NCBI RefSeq assembly: GCF_009363075.1
Contig: NZ_CP045293.1
Location: 682,001 to 746,000, forward strand
Source: Paenibacillus guangzhouensis
Lineage (GTDB): Bacteria; Bacillota; Bacilli; Paenibacillales; Paenibacillaceae
Reading direction: 5' to 3'
Length of the DNA: 64,000 bases
The notes under the pieces were generated by a model, which made no database searches, was not told the DNA's origin, and saw only the letters and a program-made list of their open reading frames with translations. Position 1 is the first letter of the stretch; each line of letters opens with the position of its first letter. Position numbers and translations under genes: made by a program. Below are positions 54,598 to 64,000 of the stretch, piece after piece.

Positions 54598-55011
54598 ATG
54601 CAAATCGATGGTCCTAAATTATTGGAACAGGCGGCAAACGCAAGATTACAAGCCTACGCGCCTTACTCGAAGTTCCAGGTGGGCGCTGCCCTCCTCGACA
54701 GCCAAGGACACATACATCTGGGCTGCAATGTGGAAAATGCAGCGTATGGTCCGACGAACTGCGCGGAACGGACAGCGTTGTTCAGAGCCATTGCAGACGG
54801 ACATTCGCTGGGCAGCTTCAAGGCGATTGCTGTGATCGGCGATACGGACACACCAATTACGCCATGCGGCGTGTGTCGTCAAGTTTTAGTGGAGTTGTGC
54901 GATCGTGATATGCCCGTGTTTATGGGGAACGTTAAAGGAGATTGGACGCAGACGACCGTTGGCGAGTTATTGCCGGGCGCGTTCGATTCACGGAGTTTAG
55001 ATCATTCATAA
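54598..55011 (+). CDS. cdd: Cytidine deaminase
   Basis: 137 residues. Zinc and catalytic motif NCAERT (first Cys and Glu) and PCGVCRQ (the other two Cys); [11 protein letters not shown] binds the ribose. It converts cytidine and deoxycytidine to uridine forms in salvage. AAGGAGCGATGA before the ATG. Directly ahead of era, as in Bacillus. Confidence 0.97.
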   Translation: MQIDGPKLLEQAANARLQAYAPYSKFQVGAALLDSQGHIHLGCNVENAAYGPTNCAERTALFRAIADGHSLGSFKAIAVIGDTDTPITPCGVCRQVLVELCDRDMPVFMGNVKGDWTQTTVGELLPGAFDSRSLDHS

Positions 55012-55037
55012 TTTATAATACGGATTGGAGTATTTCC

Positions 55038-55943
55038 ATGCAAAAGTCAAAACAATTTAAATCCGGCTTCGTCGCGATCATCGGACGGCCGAACGTAGGT
55101 AAATCAACCCTTATGAATCAGGTCATTGGTCAGAAAATTGCGATTATGTCGGATAAGCCGCAGACCACTCGGAACAAAATTCACGGTGTCTATACGTCGA
55201 ATGATAGCCAAATCGTCTTCTTGGATACGCCGGGGATTCACAAACGTCAGTCGAAGCTCGGCGATTACATGAATACCGTCGCGCTCAATACGCTGAATGA
55301 AGTTGAAGCGGTTCTGTTCCTTGTGGATGTTGCCGAAGGTCTTGGCGGTGGGGATCGCTATATTATCGAGCAACTCAAGCGTATCAAGACACCGGTATTT
55401 CTGGTCTTGAATAAGATTGACCGCGTTGAGCCAGAAGCGCTGCTACCGATTATCGTTGCTTATAAGGATTTGTATCCATTCGCAGAAATCGTACCGATCT
55501 CGGCGATGAACGGGAATAATGTCAATACACTGCTCGAGCAAATCTCAAAATATTTGCCGGAGGGGCCGCAGTACTATCCAGACGATCAGGTAACGGACCA
55601 TCCGGAGCAATTCGTTATCGCAGAGCTGATTCGCGAGAAAATTCTTCATCTGACGCGGGAAGAGATTCCTCACTCCATTGCCGTGGCCATCGAAGATATG
55701 AAGGTGCAGGAGAATGGTGTTGTAAATATTATGGCGGTCATTTATGTCGAGCGCGATTCGCAGAAGGGGATCGTAATCGGCAAGCAGGGTGCGCTGCTGA
55801 AGGAAGTTGGCAAACAAGCGCGCAAAGACATTGAGAACTTGCTGGGATCAAGAATTTTCTTGGAGTTGTGGGTAAAAGTGAAGAAGGATTGGCGGAATCA
55901 GGAGCGGATCTTGAAGGATCTCGGTTTCCGTCATGACGCTTAA
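55038..55943 (+). CDS. era: GTPase Era
   Basis: 301 residues from ATG at 55038 (TTGGAG before it; the frame is open upstream into cdd). GTPase motifs [23 protein letters not shown] and the C-terminal KH domain with [18 protein letters not shown]. It docks on the 16S 3' end during 30S assembly, acting with YbeY encoded nearby. Followed by a 120-base gap and the small yqzL gene. Confidence 0.97.
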   Translation: MQKSKQFKSGFVAIIGRPNVGKSTLMNQVIGQKIAIMSDKPQTTRNKIHGVYTSNDSQIVFLDTPGIHKRQSKLGDYMNTVALNTLNEVEAVLFLVDVAEGLGGGDRYIIEQLKRIKTPVFLVLNKIDRVEPEALLPIIVAYKDLYPFAEIVPISAMNGNNVNTLLEQISKYLPEGPQYYPDDQVTDHPEQFVIAELIREKILHLTREEIPHSIAVAIEDMKVQENGVVNIMAVIYVERDSQKGIVIGKQGALLKEVGKQARKDIENLLGSRIFLELWVKVKKDWRNQERILKDLGFRHDA

Positions 55944-56066
55944 GTCGCAGAGAATATTCCAAGATTAGGAGTCTCGCTTACCGTCATTTTGCAGGATAGT
56001 TCTACGTGTTTCGTACATCCTATGAAGGAGAGCATAGTCACTTCCGAACAGAAAGGATGAATACGA

Positions 56067-56207
56067 ATGCGAGATTTTTCGTGGAAGTATTTTGCAATGA
56101 CGGGGGATGTCGATGCGTATTTGCTGTACAACCAAGTAAATAATCAACACATCGAAGCGAAGCAAGAAGATGTAGAAGAAATCATTCTAGACGAAGCCGT
56201 TGAATAA
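56067..56207 (+). CDS. yqzL: Small YqzL-family protein
   Basis: 46 residues from ATG at 56067, with AGAAAGGATG about eight bases upstream. It reads MRDFSWKYFAMTGDVDAYLL and ends in an acidic EDVEEIILDEAVE. The pattern (Phe-x-Trp-Lys, Thr-Gly-x-Asp-x-Tyr-Leu-Leu) fits YqzL, the tiny protein found between era and recO in Bacillus; no function is known. The upstream gap 55944-56066 shows nothing further. Confidence 0.85.
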   Translation: MRDFSWKYFAMTGDVDAYLLYNQVNNQHIEAKQEDVEEIILDEAVE

Positions 56208-56251
56208 CGACGCCTTTAGGTAATTAATTGAGTAATCATGGGGGATAATAC

Positions 56252-56998
56252 ATGCTATATAGGGTGGAAGGCATTGTCATCCGCAGCATGGACTACGGTG
56301 AGGGGAACAAAATCATCACACTCTGCACGAAAACAAGTGGCAAAGTCGGCGTTCTTGTGCGCGGTGCGAAGAAAGTAAAAAGCCGGCATGCCGCAATGAC
56401 ACAGTTATTTACGTACGGGGAGTTCGTGTATTTCAAGACCGGACAGCTCGGGACTTTGAATCAAGGTGAGATTCTAGAATCTCACCATGTTTTGCGTGAA
56501 CAGCTTCATTTGGCGGCTTATGCATCCTATGTCGCGGAATTATTGGATCGTGGGATTGAAGCAGGCGAAGTCGGAGCGTACCTATTCGAGCAGTTAAATG
56601 CTTGTTTAACCGCACTTGAGCAAGGCAAAGATCCGCAAATTACAACGCATTTATTCGAGATGAAGATGCTGCAGGCAGCAGGTTATCATCCGGAGCTTCA
56701 GACCTGCGTATCCTGCGGTCGCGATGATGCCCCGATGTTATTCAGCAGTCGACTCGGTGGCACGTTATGTCTTCATTGCCAGAACCGGGATCCCGCAGCG
56801 ATCATGATTTCAGAAGGCACGCTTAAGCTGCTTCGGTTGTTCGATCGGATGGATATGCGGCGGTTAGGGAATATTTCAGTCAAGCCTGAGACGAAGGCGC
56901 AGATGAAGCAGTGCATGCGTTCATTCATGGATATGCATATGGGTCTTCATCTTAAATCACAGAACTTTCTGGATCAGATGGACAAATACAACATTTAG
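56252..56998 (+). CDS. recO: DNA repair protein RecO
   Basis: 248 residues. N-terminal OB fold (EGIVIRSMDYGEGNKIITLC), helical middle, and a zinc-type pair CVSCGRDD and CLHC. RecO with RecR loads RecA on SSB-coated DNA. GGGGATAATAC before the ATG, a weak site. Its 3' end contains the -35 of the glyQS promoter. Confidence 0.95.
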   Translation: MLYRVEGIVIRSMDYGEGNKIITLCTKTSGKVGVLVRGAKKVKSRHAAMTQLFTYGEFVYFKTGQLGTLNQGEILESHHVLREQLHLAAYASYVAELLDRGIEAGEVGAYLFEQLNACLTALEQGKDPQITTHLFEMKMLQAAGYHPELQTCVSCGRDDAPMLFSSRLGGTLCLHCQNRDPAAIMISEGTLKLLRLFDRMDMRRLGNISVKPETKAQMKQCMRSFMDMHMGLHLKSQNFLDQMDKYNI

Positions 56999-57007
56999 CG
57001 CTATAAT
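56979..57007 (+). promoter_or_regulatory. Sigma-A promoter of glyQS
   Basis: TGGACA (56979-56984, inside the recO 3' end), 17-base spacer, consensus TATAAT (57002-57007), just before the T-box leader. Confidence 0.7.
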
Positions 57008-57013
57008 AAATTA

Positions 57014-57252
57014 AGTTATGTGTTTTTTGAAGAAACTTTATAAGTGGTCGGAAAGAGTAGTTCGTTTGGGTTTGGTTTAGCGAGTCGGGGATGGTGAGAG
57101 CCCGATCCATCATAACGAATGAAAGGCACTCCGAGTCAAACCACATGGTATGAAAAGCGGATCAAGATTATTGATCAAGTAGGGTGGAACCGCGGGAAAT
57201 ATACTCTCGTCCCTATGTCTGTACAACAGGCATAGCGATGAGAGTTTTTTGT
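57014..57252 (+). promoter_or_regulatory. Glycine T-box leader of glyQS
   Basis: Stem I with the specifier GGC (57125-57127) in the setting GAAAGGCAC, nearly the same as in the B. subtilis glyQS leader; the T-box sequence AGGGTGGAACCGCGG at 57181-57195; and the terminator 57203-57250 (ACTCTC/GAGAGT around CTATG/CATAG, then TTTTTT). Uncharged glycine tRNA binds GGC and the T-box and lets the antiterminator form, so glyQS is read only when glycine charging is low. Confidence 0.95.
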
Positions 57253-57292
57253 TGTACAGAAACCATTACAGAGAAGAAAAGGAGTATGGAAA

Positions 57293-58171
57293 ATGAATTT
57301 TCAACAGATTATTCTGACCCTGCAAAATTTCTGGGCCGAGCAGAACTGTGTCGTTGTTCAGCCTTATGATGTGGAGAAAGGTGCCGGAACGCTGAATCCA
57401 ATGACTTTCTTGCGCAGCATCGGTCCTGAGCCGTGGAACGTTGCATACGTTGAACCTTCCCGCCGCCCAGCAGACGGACGTTATGGGGAGAACCCGAACC
57501 GTCTCTATCAGCATCATCAATTCCAAGTCATTATGAAGCCATCGCCGGACAATATTCAAGAGCTGTATCTTGAAAGCTTGAAACGTCTTGGCGTTGACCC
57601 ACTCGAGCACGACATTCGGTTCGTTGAAGATAACTGGGAGCATCCAGGTCTAGGCGCTTGGGGACTCGGTTGGGAAGTATGGCTCGACGGGATGGAAGTT
57701 ACACAATTTACGTATTTCCAACAAGTTGGCGGGATCGAGACTAATCCGGTTGCCGTTGAGATTACGTACGGTTTAGAACGACTTGCTTCTTATATTCAAG
57801 CGAAAGAAAATGTGTTCGAATTGGAATGGGTTGACGGAATTACATACGGAGATGTATTCTTACAGCCTGAATATGAGCATTCCAAATATACGTTTGAGAC
57901 TTCTGATGTGCCTATGTTGTTCCAATTGTTCAATACCTATGAGGAAGAAGCGCGCAAGACGATGGATCAGAACCTGGTATTCCCGGCTTATGATTATGTG
58001 TTGAAATGTTCCCATACATTTAACTTGCTCGATGCACGCGGGGCGATCAGCGTAACGGAACGTACAGGATATATTACGCGTGTTCGTAACCTATCGCGTC
58101 AAATTGCTGCGACATATTTAGCAGAGCGTGAGAAGCTAGGTTTCCCAATGCTTAAGAAAGGAGAGGTGTAG
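57293..58171 (+). CDS. glyQ: Glycyl-tRNA synthetase alpha subunit
   Basis: 292 residues. Catalytic subunit of the bacterial alpha2-beta2 type: [20 protein letters not shown], the class II motif region [20 protein letters not shown]-like [28 protein letters not shown], and the motif 3 region [22 protein letters not shown] before the ATG. Under T-box control; glyS follows one base after the stop. Confidence 0.97.
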   Translation: MNFQQIILTLQNFWAEQNCVVVQPYDVEKGAGTLNPMTFLRSIGPEPWNVAYVEPSRRPADGRYGENPNRLYQHHQFQVIMKPSPDNIQELYLESLKRLGVDPLEHDIRFVEDNWEHPGLGAWGLGWEVWLDGMEVTQFTYFQQVGGIETNPVAVEITYGLERLASYIQAKENVFELEWVDGITYGDVFLQPEYEHSKYTFETSDVPMLFQLFNTYEEEARKTMDQNLVFPAYDYVLKCSHTFNLLDARGAISVTERTGYITRVRNLSRQIAATYLAEREKLGFPMLKKGEV

Positions 58172-58172
58172 A

Positions 58173-60251
58173 ATGACTAGAGAATTATTGCTCGAAATTG
58201 GGATGGAAGAAGTCCCGGCCCGTTTCCTTCGTAATAGTATGGATCAGTTGAAGGATCGTCTTGTCAAATGGCTGACTGAGGCTCGGGTTGAATTTGGTCA
58301 AGTCGAAGCTTATGCGACGCCAAGACGTATTGCCGTACTCATTCATCAAGTGGCTGAGAAGCAACAGGATATTAATGAGGAAGTTAAGGGTCCATCGCGT
58401 AAAATCGCTAAAGACGAGAGCGGCAATTGGAGTAAAGCGGCATTAGGATTTGCACGCAGTCAAGGTGTTGATCCAGAGCAATTCTACTTCAAAGAACTTG
58501 GCGGCGTTGAATATATCTATGCGAATAAGAGCAGCGCTGGTGTAGAGACTGCTTCCGTTCTGTCCGAAGGGCTCATGCATTGCATTTCGTCGATGAACTT
58601 TCCGAAAAATATGCGCTGGGGCGCTTACGATTTTAAATTTGTTCGTCCAATTCGCTGGATGGTTGCGTTATTCGGCTCTGAGATTATTCCGCTTGAGATT
58701 TGTGGTGTTGCGGCAGGGAATGTCACGCGTGGACATCGCTTCTTAGGTCAAGAGACGGTTGTTTCTTCACCATCGGAATATGTCGCTAAACTGCGTGAGC
58801 AATTTGTCATTGCTGATCTAGCAGAACGTGAGCAATTAATTTTGAACCAGATCAATGCGCTTGCTGATGAGAAGCAATGGAAGATTGCGATCAAGGAAGA
58901 CTTGTTAGAAGAAGTCTTGTTCCTTGTCGAGTATCCGAGTGTTTTGTTCGGTACGTTCGATCCTTCATTCTTGGAAATTCCGCAAGAGGTGCTTATCACA
59001 TCGATGCGCGAACATCAGCGATATTTCCCAGTGCTGGATGCAGCTGGCCAACTGCTGCCGTTCTTTGTTACCGTTCGTAACGGCGATCGTCATGCGATCG
59101 ATACCGTGGCGAAAGGGAATGAGAAAGTACTGCGTGCCCGTCTGTCTGACGCGAAATTCTTCTATGACGAAGATCAGAACTTCCCGATCGCGGATGCTCT
59201 TGCGAAATTGGAGACGATCGTATTTCATGAGGAGCTTGGAACGGTTGGTGATAAAGTCCGTCGTATTCGCGCGATTTCGGATCAGCTTGCGGCGCGTCTG
59301 CATACCGATTCGGACACTTCCAAACTTGTTAGCCGTACCGCGGATATTTGTAAATTCGATCTTGTCACGCAAATGGTCTATGAATTTCCTGAATTGCAAG
59401 GTGTGATGGGTGAAGATTATGCGCGTAAAGCGGGAGAGCCTGTACAAGTTGCGGCAGCGATTAATGAACATTATCAACCGCGGTTCTCAGGCGACAATTC
59501 GCCAGCGTCACTTATCGGAGCGATTGTCAGTATTGCGGATAAAATGGATACGATCGTAGGCTGCTTCTCGATTGGCATTATTCCGACTGGTTCGGCAGAT
59601 CCATATGCCTTGCGCCGTCAAGCCGCAGGTATCGTCCAAATCATTTTAGATCACAAGCTGCCAATCGGTCTCACAGAATTGTTCGATATGGCGATGGATA
59701 TTCATGATTCTGCACAATTGTTGAAACGAAACCGTGATGAAATACGTATAGACTTATGTGAATTCTTCTCGCTGCGCGTGAAGAACGTGTTTACAGACAA
59801 AGTTCGTTACGATGTCGTGGATGCCGTCATGGCTAGTGGATTCGATCATCTTGTGTCGGTAGTAGCGCGTGGAACGCAATTGATGAAGGTTGTGTCAGAG
59901 CAATCGGAGTTCAAAGTTACCGTCGAGTCGTTCAACCGCGTATCCAACCTGGCATCCAAAGCAGAATCCTTTGCGATCCAAGCTTCGAAATTTGTAGAAT
60001 CGGTTGAGCAAGATTTGTATGATCAACATCAATCGGTTCATGCAAAATATCACGAGGCGCTGCAGGCTGGAGACATGGTGTCTGCTCTTGAACAGCTAAG
60101 TAATCTTCAAAATGTGATCACTGCTTATTTCGATAAAGTCATGGTGATGGCTGAAGATACGGAAGTTCGTGCGAATCGCTTGGCGCAGCTGCATGCCATT
60201 GCAGAAGATTTGAAGTTATTTGCTGATTTCTCCAAAATTGTGTGGGCTTAA
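58173..60251 (+). CDS. glyS: Glycyl-tRNA synthetase beta subunit
   Basis: 692 residues, full length. Tetramer partner of GlyQ; it binds tRNA and contains an HD-like domain. Start LLLEIGMEEVPARFLRNSMD, the FPKNMRWG segment, TSMREHQRYFPV, GSADPYALRRQAAGIVQIIL and a C-terminal helical tRNA-binding region. AAAGGAGAGGTG before the ATG. The terminator at 60299 ends the operon. Confidence 0.97.
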   Translation: MTRELLLEIGMEEVPARFLRNSMDQLKDRLVKWLTEARVEFGQVEAYATPRRIAVLIHQVAEKQQDINEEVKGPSRKIAKDESGNWSKAALGFARSQGVDPEQFYFKELGGVEYIYANKSSAGVETASVLSEGLMHCISSMNFPKNMRWGAYDFKFVRPIRWMVALFGSEIIPLEICGVAAGNVTRGHRFLGQETVVSSPSEYVAKLREQFVIADLAEREQLILNQINALADEKQWKIAIKEDLLEEVLFLVEYPSVLFGTFDPSFLEIPQEVLITSMREHQRYFPVLDAAGQLLPFFVTVRNGDRHAIDTVAKGNEKVLRARLSDAKFFYDEDQNFPIADALAKLETIVFHEELGTVGDKVRRIRAISDQLAARLHTDSDTSKLVSRTADICKFDLVTQMVYEFPELQGVMGEDYARKAGEPVQVAAAINEHYQPRFSGDNSPASLIGAIVSIADKMDTIVGCFSIGIIPTGSADPYALRRQAAGIVQIILDHKLPIGLTELFDMAMDIHDSAQLLKRNRDEIRIDLCEFFSLRVKNVFTDKVRYDVVDAVMASGFDHLVSVVARGTQLMKVVSEQSEFKVTVESFNRVSNLASKAESFAIQASKFVESVEQDLYDQHQSVHAKYHEALQAGDMVSALEQLSNLQNVITAYFDKVMVMAEDTEVRANRLAQLHAIAEDLKLFADFSKIVWA

Positions 60252-60298
60252 AGATAAGTTGTCGCTTTGAGCAGGATTTTTTAAATCTCTATCGTATA

Positions 60299-60345
60299 TA
60301 ATATGAGGGAGGAGAATGTAAGTTCTCTTTCTTCATATTATTTTT
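60299..60345 (+). terminator. Terminator of glyQS
   Basis: TAATATGA plus ten more pairs (three wobbles) against TCATATTA, a six-base loop, and TTTTT directly behind: an 18-pair hairpin. Confidence 0.8.
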
Positions 60346-60370
60346 ATGAATCAGGTGGTCTTACATCGCA

Positions 60371-60835
60371 ATGACATCGTATCGAATCGTAGTGGATGCA
60401 GATGCATGCCCAGTGAAACAAGAAATCACTCAAGTTGCAAAGGTATTCTCGGTTCCCGTCTTGATGGTCGCTTCATTTGATCATCGACTGCAGCCGGCAG
60501 AAGGCGTTGAAATTGTCCAAGTCGATCGATCGGATCAATCTGTTGATCTCTATATTGCCAATCGAATTCAAGCGAAGGATATTCTCGTGACCCAAGATTT
60601 TGGTCTTGCGACGATCGGCCTTGCCAAGCGAGGAATTGTCTTATCGCCACGGGGTCAGCAATATACGGATGAGACGATTGATTTCCTGCTGGATCGCAGG
60701 CATACGCAAGCCAAACAACGCCGAAGCGGTAAGCATAGCAAGGGCCCTAAACCCTTCACAGATGAGGATCGACAAATTTTTCAACACAAACTGACAAAAG
60801 TTTTAAAGAACTTGCAGGAGAATGTGCTGGAATAG
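60371..60835 (+). CDS. yqxD: YqxD/YaiI-family protein (DUF188, PIN-like)
   Basis: 154 residues. It begins YRIVVDADACPVKQEI, the DUF188 signature with the conserved Asp pair and Cys, then DILVTQDFGLATIGLAKRGI and a C-terminal KPFTDEDRQIF. The acidic residues recall PIN-type nucleases, but activity is not established. It directly precedes dnaG as in Bacillus. The gap before it (60252-60370) contains only the glyQS terminator. Confidence 0.93.
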   Translation: MTSYRIVVDADACPVKQEITQVAKVFSVPVLMVASFDHRLQPAEGVEIVQVDRSDQSVDLYIANRIQAKDILVTQDFGLATIGLAKRGIVLSPRGQQYTDETIDFLLDRRHTQAKQRRSGKHSKGPKPFTDEDRQIFQHKLTKVLKNLQENVLE

Positions 60836-60870
60836 CGAATAAATATTACGTATGGATGAAGGTGGTTGTG

Positions 60871-62700
60871 ATGAGTACCGGTAATGGCAACATTCCGGAG
60901 GACGTTATTGAGACGGTGCTGCGGCATCATGATATCGTCGATACCGTCGGCAAATATGTTCATCTAACGAAACAAGGGAAGTATATGAAGGGACTCTGTC
61001 CTTTTCATTCCGAGAAAACACCGTCATTTACGGTTACGCCTGTGAAACAGATTTTTCATTGTTATGGCTGCGGTAAAGGCGGAAATGCAATTAAATTCAT
61101 TATGGAAATTGAAGGATATTCATTTCCTGAAGCTGTGCGAATGCTTGCCGAAGATGCGGAGATTCCGATCCAATGGAACGCTCAACTAGAGCACTCCCCA
61201 CGTAATCAGCGGCGTGAGGATTTGCTGAAGGCTCATGAATTAACTGCTATGTTGTATCACTTTCTGCTTAAAAATTCGGATCATGGTCAACCCGCAATGG
61301 AATATTTGCGTGGCCGTGGATTTACGGATAAACTAATTGACCAATTTCAGATTGGTTATGCACCGAATCGTTGGGATACGTTGTCTCAATTCCTGACGAA
61401 AAGAGGGTTTGATCTCTCGGAGATGGAGAAAGGCGGATTATTATCACCTCGCTCCGATGGTTCCGGGTATGTGGATCGGTTCCGGGACCGTATCATGTTT
61501 CCGATTTGGGATCGCAACGGTAAAGTCATTGCTTTTGCCGGTAGGATCATGCATGATGGTCAACCCAAATATTTAAATTCTCCAGAAACAATGCTCTTTA
61601 ACAAAAGCCGTGTGTTGTACAATTTGAATCATGCGAAATCTTCGATTCGCAAACAGAATCAAATTGTGTTATTCGAAGGATATGCGGATGTTATTCAATC
61701 TTGGGATGCTGGCGTCACGAACGGAATAGCAACCATGGGGACGGCACTAACAACCGAACATTTGAATCAGCTCAAGACGCAAGCGGAAGAAATCGTCATC
61801 TGTTATGACGGGGATGATGCTGGACAAGCAGCGGCAATGAAAGCCATTCCGATGCTCGAACAAGCGGATTTCCGAGTATCCGTCGCGATCCTGCCTGATC
61901 GAATGGATCCTGATGAATACATAAAAACACAGGGTAAAGAGCGTTTCCGTCATCAAATCATTGAATCAGCTGTTGCTCCAACGAAATTTAAGCTTATATA
62001 TCTGAAAAAAAGCCATATACTGCTAGAAGACGGTGGAAAACAGCGGTATGTACGAGAAGCGACCAAATTGATCGCGGAGTTGCAGTCACCAACGGAACGT
62101 GAAGTGTACTTGAAAGATCTTGCAGCACAGTTCCCAATCTTTGATTATGAGACACTCAAGCAGGAATGTAATGAATTTCGAATCGCCTTGCAAAAAAAGA
62201 AACCAGTTGGGGATAATAACGACAATTGGTGGAATAATGTTATGAATGAAAAACGCGTAACGGAACCACCAAACTTACTGCCAGCATTTCATAATGCAGA
62301 ACGCACATTGCTCGCGATGATGCTGCAGGATTTGGATGTGACTCGTTATGTAGAAGAACGTCTCGGATATGAATTTAACGTAGAGGATCATGCAGCGCTT
62401 GCTGCTTATCTATATGCATACTATGCGCAAGGTAAAGAACCAGATATTAGCCGCTTTATTGCTTCTTTGTCAGACGACCGGTTGGAGAAGATTGCAATAT
62501 CGATCTCCATGATGGAAGTCCCGATGGACTTTAATACTCAAGTGCTTGACGATTATATTCGGGAAATTCATAAGGTACCCAAGCAGCTTGAAATTAAACG
62601 GAAGAAAGAAGAAGTGTTAGAGGCGGTGCGTGCTGGTGATTCTTCGCGTGCTGCACAGCTTGGAATTGAGATTATAGCCCTAGAGAGAGACCTGAAATGA
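60871..62700 (+). CDS. dnaG: DNA primase DnaG
   Basis: 609 residues from ATG at 60871; AAGGTGG at 60858 excludes the upstream in-frame ATG at 60856, which lies within the ribosome site. Zinc finger CPFH...CYGC (GLCPFHSEKTPSF, FHCYGCGKGGNAI), the RNA-polymerase core with the TOPRIM motif EGYADV and CYDGDDAGQAAA, and a C-terminal DnaB-binding domain. It makes RNA primers at the fork. With sigA it forms the classical macromolecular-synthesis operon. Confidence 0.97.
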   Translation: MSTGNGNIPEDVIETVLRHHDIVDTVGKYVHLTKQGKYMKGLCPFHSEKTPSFTVTPVKQIFHCYGCGKGGNAIKFIMEIEGYSFPEAVRMLAEDAEIPIQWNAQLEHSPRNQRREDLLKAHELTAMLYHFLLKNSDHGQPAMEYLRGRGFTDKLIDQFQIGYAPNRWDTLSQFLTKRGFDLSEMEKGGLLSPRSDGSGYVDRFRDRIMFPIWDRNGKVIAFAGRIMHDGQPKYLNSPETMLFNKSRVLYNLNHAKSSIRKQNQIVLFEGYADVIQSWDAGVTNGIATMGTALTTEHLNQLKTQAEEIVICYDGDDAGQAAAMKAIPMLEQADFRVSVAILPDRMDPDEYIKTQGKERFRHQIIESAVAPTKFKLIYLKKSHILLEDGGKQRYVREATKLIAELQSPTEREVYLKDLAAQFPIFDYETLKQECNEFRIALQKKKPVGDNNDNWWNNVMNEKRVTEPPNLLPAFHNAERTLLAMMLQDLDVTRYVEERLGYEFNVEDHAALAAYLYAYYAQGKEPDISRFIASLSDDRLEKIAISISMMEVPMDFNTQVLDDYIREIHKVPKQLEIKRKKEEVLEAVRAGDSSRAAQLGIEIIALERDLK

Positions 62701-62738
62701 TGCACCAACGCAGTTTCTAGGGAGGAGGGAGTCGAATT

Positions 62739-63872
62739 ATGGCGAATGATCAACATACTGAACTAGAAACAGAATTGACATTAGACCAAGTAAAAGAACA
62801 ACTCATTGAAATCGGTAAGAAGAGATCTACCCTTAGTTACAAAGATATTATGGAGAAGCTCTCACCTTTTGACCAAGATCCGGAGCAAATGGATGAATTC
62901 TTCGAGCAGCTTGCTGACCATGGTATTGAGATTAACAATGAGACAGACGAAGATATGAGCATGCGAGGATCCGACGATCGAGAACGTGATCATGATCATG
63001 ATGAATTTAATTTCGATGATGACTTAACACTCCCGCCGGGTATTAAGATCAACGATCCTGTTCGGATGTATTTGAAGGAGATTGGTCGTGTACCGCTTTT
63101 ATCCGCAGATGATGAGGTTGAACTCGCGATTCGAATCGAGAATGGGGATGAAGAGGCGAAGCGGAGACTAGCTGAAGCGAACTTGCGTCTCGTCGTGAGT
63201 ATTGCGAAGCGTTATGTGGGCCGCGGCATGTTGTTCCTCGATTTGATTCAAGAGGGCAATATGGGTCTTATTAAAGCTGTTGAGAAGTTCGACCATGGTA
63301 AAGGATTTAAGTTCAGTACGTATGCAACGTGGTGGATTCGTCAAGCGATTACGCGTGCGATTGCAGACCAAGCCAGAACGATTCGTATTCCGGTTCACAT
63401 GGTTGAGACGATTAATAAGTTGATCCGGGTTTCCCGTCAATTACTCCAAGAGTTAGGACGCGAACCGACACCAGAAGAAATTGCTGCTGAAATGGAACTC
63501 AGTACCGATAAAGTTCGTGAGATTATGAAAATTGCTCAAGAGCCTGTCTCACTCGAGACGCCAATCGGGGAAGAAGATGATTCGCATTTAGGTGATTTCA
63601 TTGAGGACCAAGAGGCATTAGCTCCAGCAGATGCTGCAGCATATGAATTGCTTAAAGAACAACTCGAAGATGTTCTTGATACGTTAACCGAGCGTGAGGA
63701 GAATGTGTTACGACTACGTTTCGGATTAGATGATGGTCGGACAAGGACATTGGAAGAGGTTGGTAAAGTATTCGGCGTTACACGCGAGCGGATTCGTCAG
63801 ATCGAAGCAAAGGCACTCCGTAAACTGCGTCACCCAAGCCGCAGTAAACGTCTTAAAGATTTTCTTGAATAA
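62739..63872 (+). CDS. sigA: Primary sigma factor SigA (RpoD)
   Basis: 377 residues. Region 1.1 with an acidic stretch (about 80-103), region 1.2 ([16 protein letters not shown]), region 2 ([34 protein letters not shown]), region 3 ([15 protein letters not shown]) and region 4 ([33 protein letters not shown]). It reads the TTGACA/TATAAT promoters seen throughout this window. GGAGGAGGGAG before the ATG. Confidence 0.98.
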   Translation: MANDQHTELETELTLDQVKEQLIEIGKKRSTLSYKDIMEKLSPFDQDPEQMDEFFEQLADHGIEINNETDEDMSMRGSDDRERDHDHDEFNFDDDLTLPPGIKINDPVRMYLKEIGRVPLLSADDEVELAIRIENGDEEAKRRLAEANLRLVVSIAKRYVGRGMLFLDLIQEGNMGLIKAVEKFDHGKGFKFSTYATWWIRQAITRAIADQARTIRIPVHMVETINKLIRVSRQLLQELGREPTPEEIAAEMELSTDKVREIMKIAQEPVSLETPIGEEDDSHLGDFIEDQEALAPADAAAYELLKEQLEDVLDTLTEREENVLRLRFGLDDGRTRTLEEVGKVFGVTRERIRQIEAKALRKLRHPSRSKRLKDFLE

Positions 63873-63885
63873 AGCGCATTGTTCG

Positions 63886-63916
63886 GACCTTCTGCGGTTT
63901 GCAGTAGGTCTTTTTG
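63886..63916 (+). terminator. Terminator of dnaG-sigA
   Basis: GACCT-T-CTGC pairs with GCAG-T-AGGTC (one mismatch), then TTTTTGTT. Confidence 0.85.
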
Positions 63917-63984
63917 TTAAAAAGGAAGCAATTGTGGATCTCCAATCGACTGCGGTTCTCACATAAGGGAGAGGTTAAAGGGCC

Positions 63985-64000
63985 ATGTCAGCAGATAAAC
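63985..64000 (+). CDS. Start of a further gene, cut by the window end
   Basis: ATG at 63985 with GGGAGAGG about 15 bases ahead. Only five codons (MSADK) are visible, too little to name it. In related genomes a tRNA methyltransferase gene (trmK) often follows sigA, but that is context only. Confidence 0.4.

Overview
This 64 kb window comes from an endospore-forming, low-to-mid GC Firmicute, most likely Paenibacillus or a close relative (Paenibacillaceae). The gene order is close to the conserved Bacillus chromosome block from comEC through holA, rpsT, gpr, spoIIP, lepA, hemW, hrcA, grpE, dnaK, dnaJ, prmA, rsmE and mtaB, and again from floA through yqfC, yqfD, phoH, pgpH, ybeY, dgkA, cdd, era, recO, glyQS, dnaG and sigA. 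Sporulation genes (gpr, spoIIP, yqfC, yqfD) are present. I see no rRNA, tRNA, prophage, intact insertion sequence or CRISPR array.

Layout. 1-4.1 kb: 3' part of comEC, then an ECF sigma factor with its membrane anti-sigma factor. 4.1-12.6 kb: holA, divergent rpsT, gpr, spoIIP, yqxA, lepA, hemW and a GNAT acetyltransferase. 12.8-20.1 kb: an unknown membrane protein, then the CIRCE-controlled heat-shock operon hrcA, an archaeal-type chaperonin gene, grpE, dnaK, dnaJ. 20.2-21.6 kb: a small accessory island with a YfhD-like protein, an unknown protein and a jelly-roll-like, possibly spore-surface protein. 21.8-31.3 kb: def, prmA, an M50 protease, rsmE, mtaB, a repeat-rich gap, a Nudix hydrolase, deoC, a Na/Pi symporter, an rRNA methyltransferase and a radical SAM protein. 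31.4-44.1 kb: the recombination block addB-addA-sbcD-sbcC, interrupted by a MITE. 44.3-48.6 kb: hinT, rpsU, yqeY and the nfeD-floA operon behind a textbook sigma-W promoter. 49-64 kb: sporulation, RNA-quality, replication and transcription core genes, ending with dnaG-sigA and the first codons of one more gene.

How the genes work together. The heat-shock operon combines Hsp70 (DnaK/DnaJ/GrpE), a lid-containing chaperonin and their repressor HrcA. The ECF sigma/anti-sigma pair near the start and the sigma-W-type promoter of nfeD-floA point to envelope-stress control. AddAB and SbcCD are the double-strand-break processing machines. Gly-tRNA synthetase is controlled by a T-box.

Most notable observations: (1) an archaeal/group III-type chaperonin gene inside the hrcA-dnaK operon; (2) dnaK broken by one missing A, immediately upstream of a correctly phased A AAA AAG slippery heptamer; (3) two copies of an unidentified structured RNA-like element of about 150 nt with compensatory changes in its stems and near-identical internal loops, both lying ahead of sporulation genes; (4) a 250-bp MITE whose 12-bp target duplication contains the addA stop codon; (5) a 100-nt three-way-junction RNA or terminator ahead of hinT; (6) a 500-bp gap packed with inverted repeats behind mtaB.
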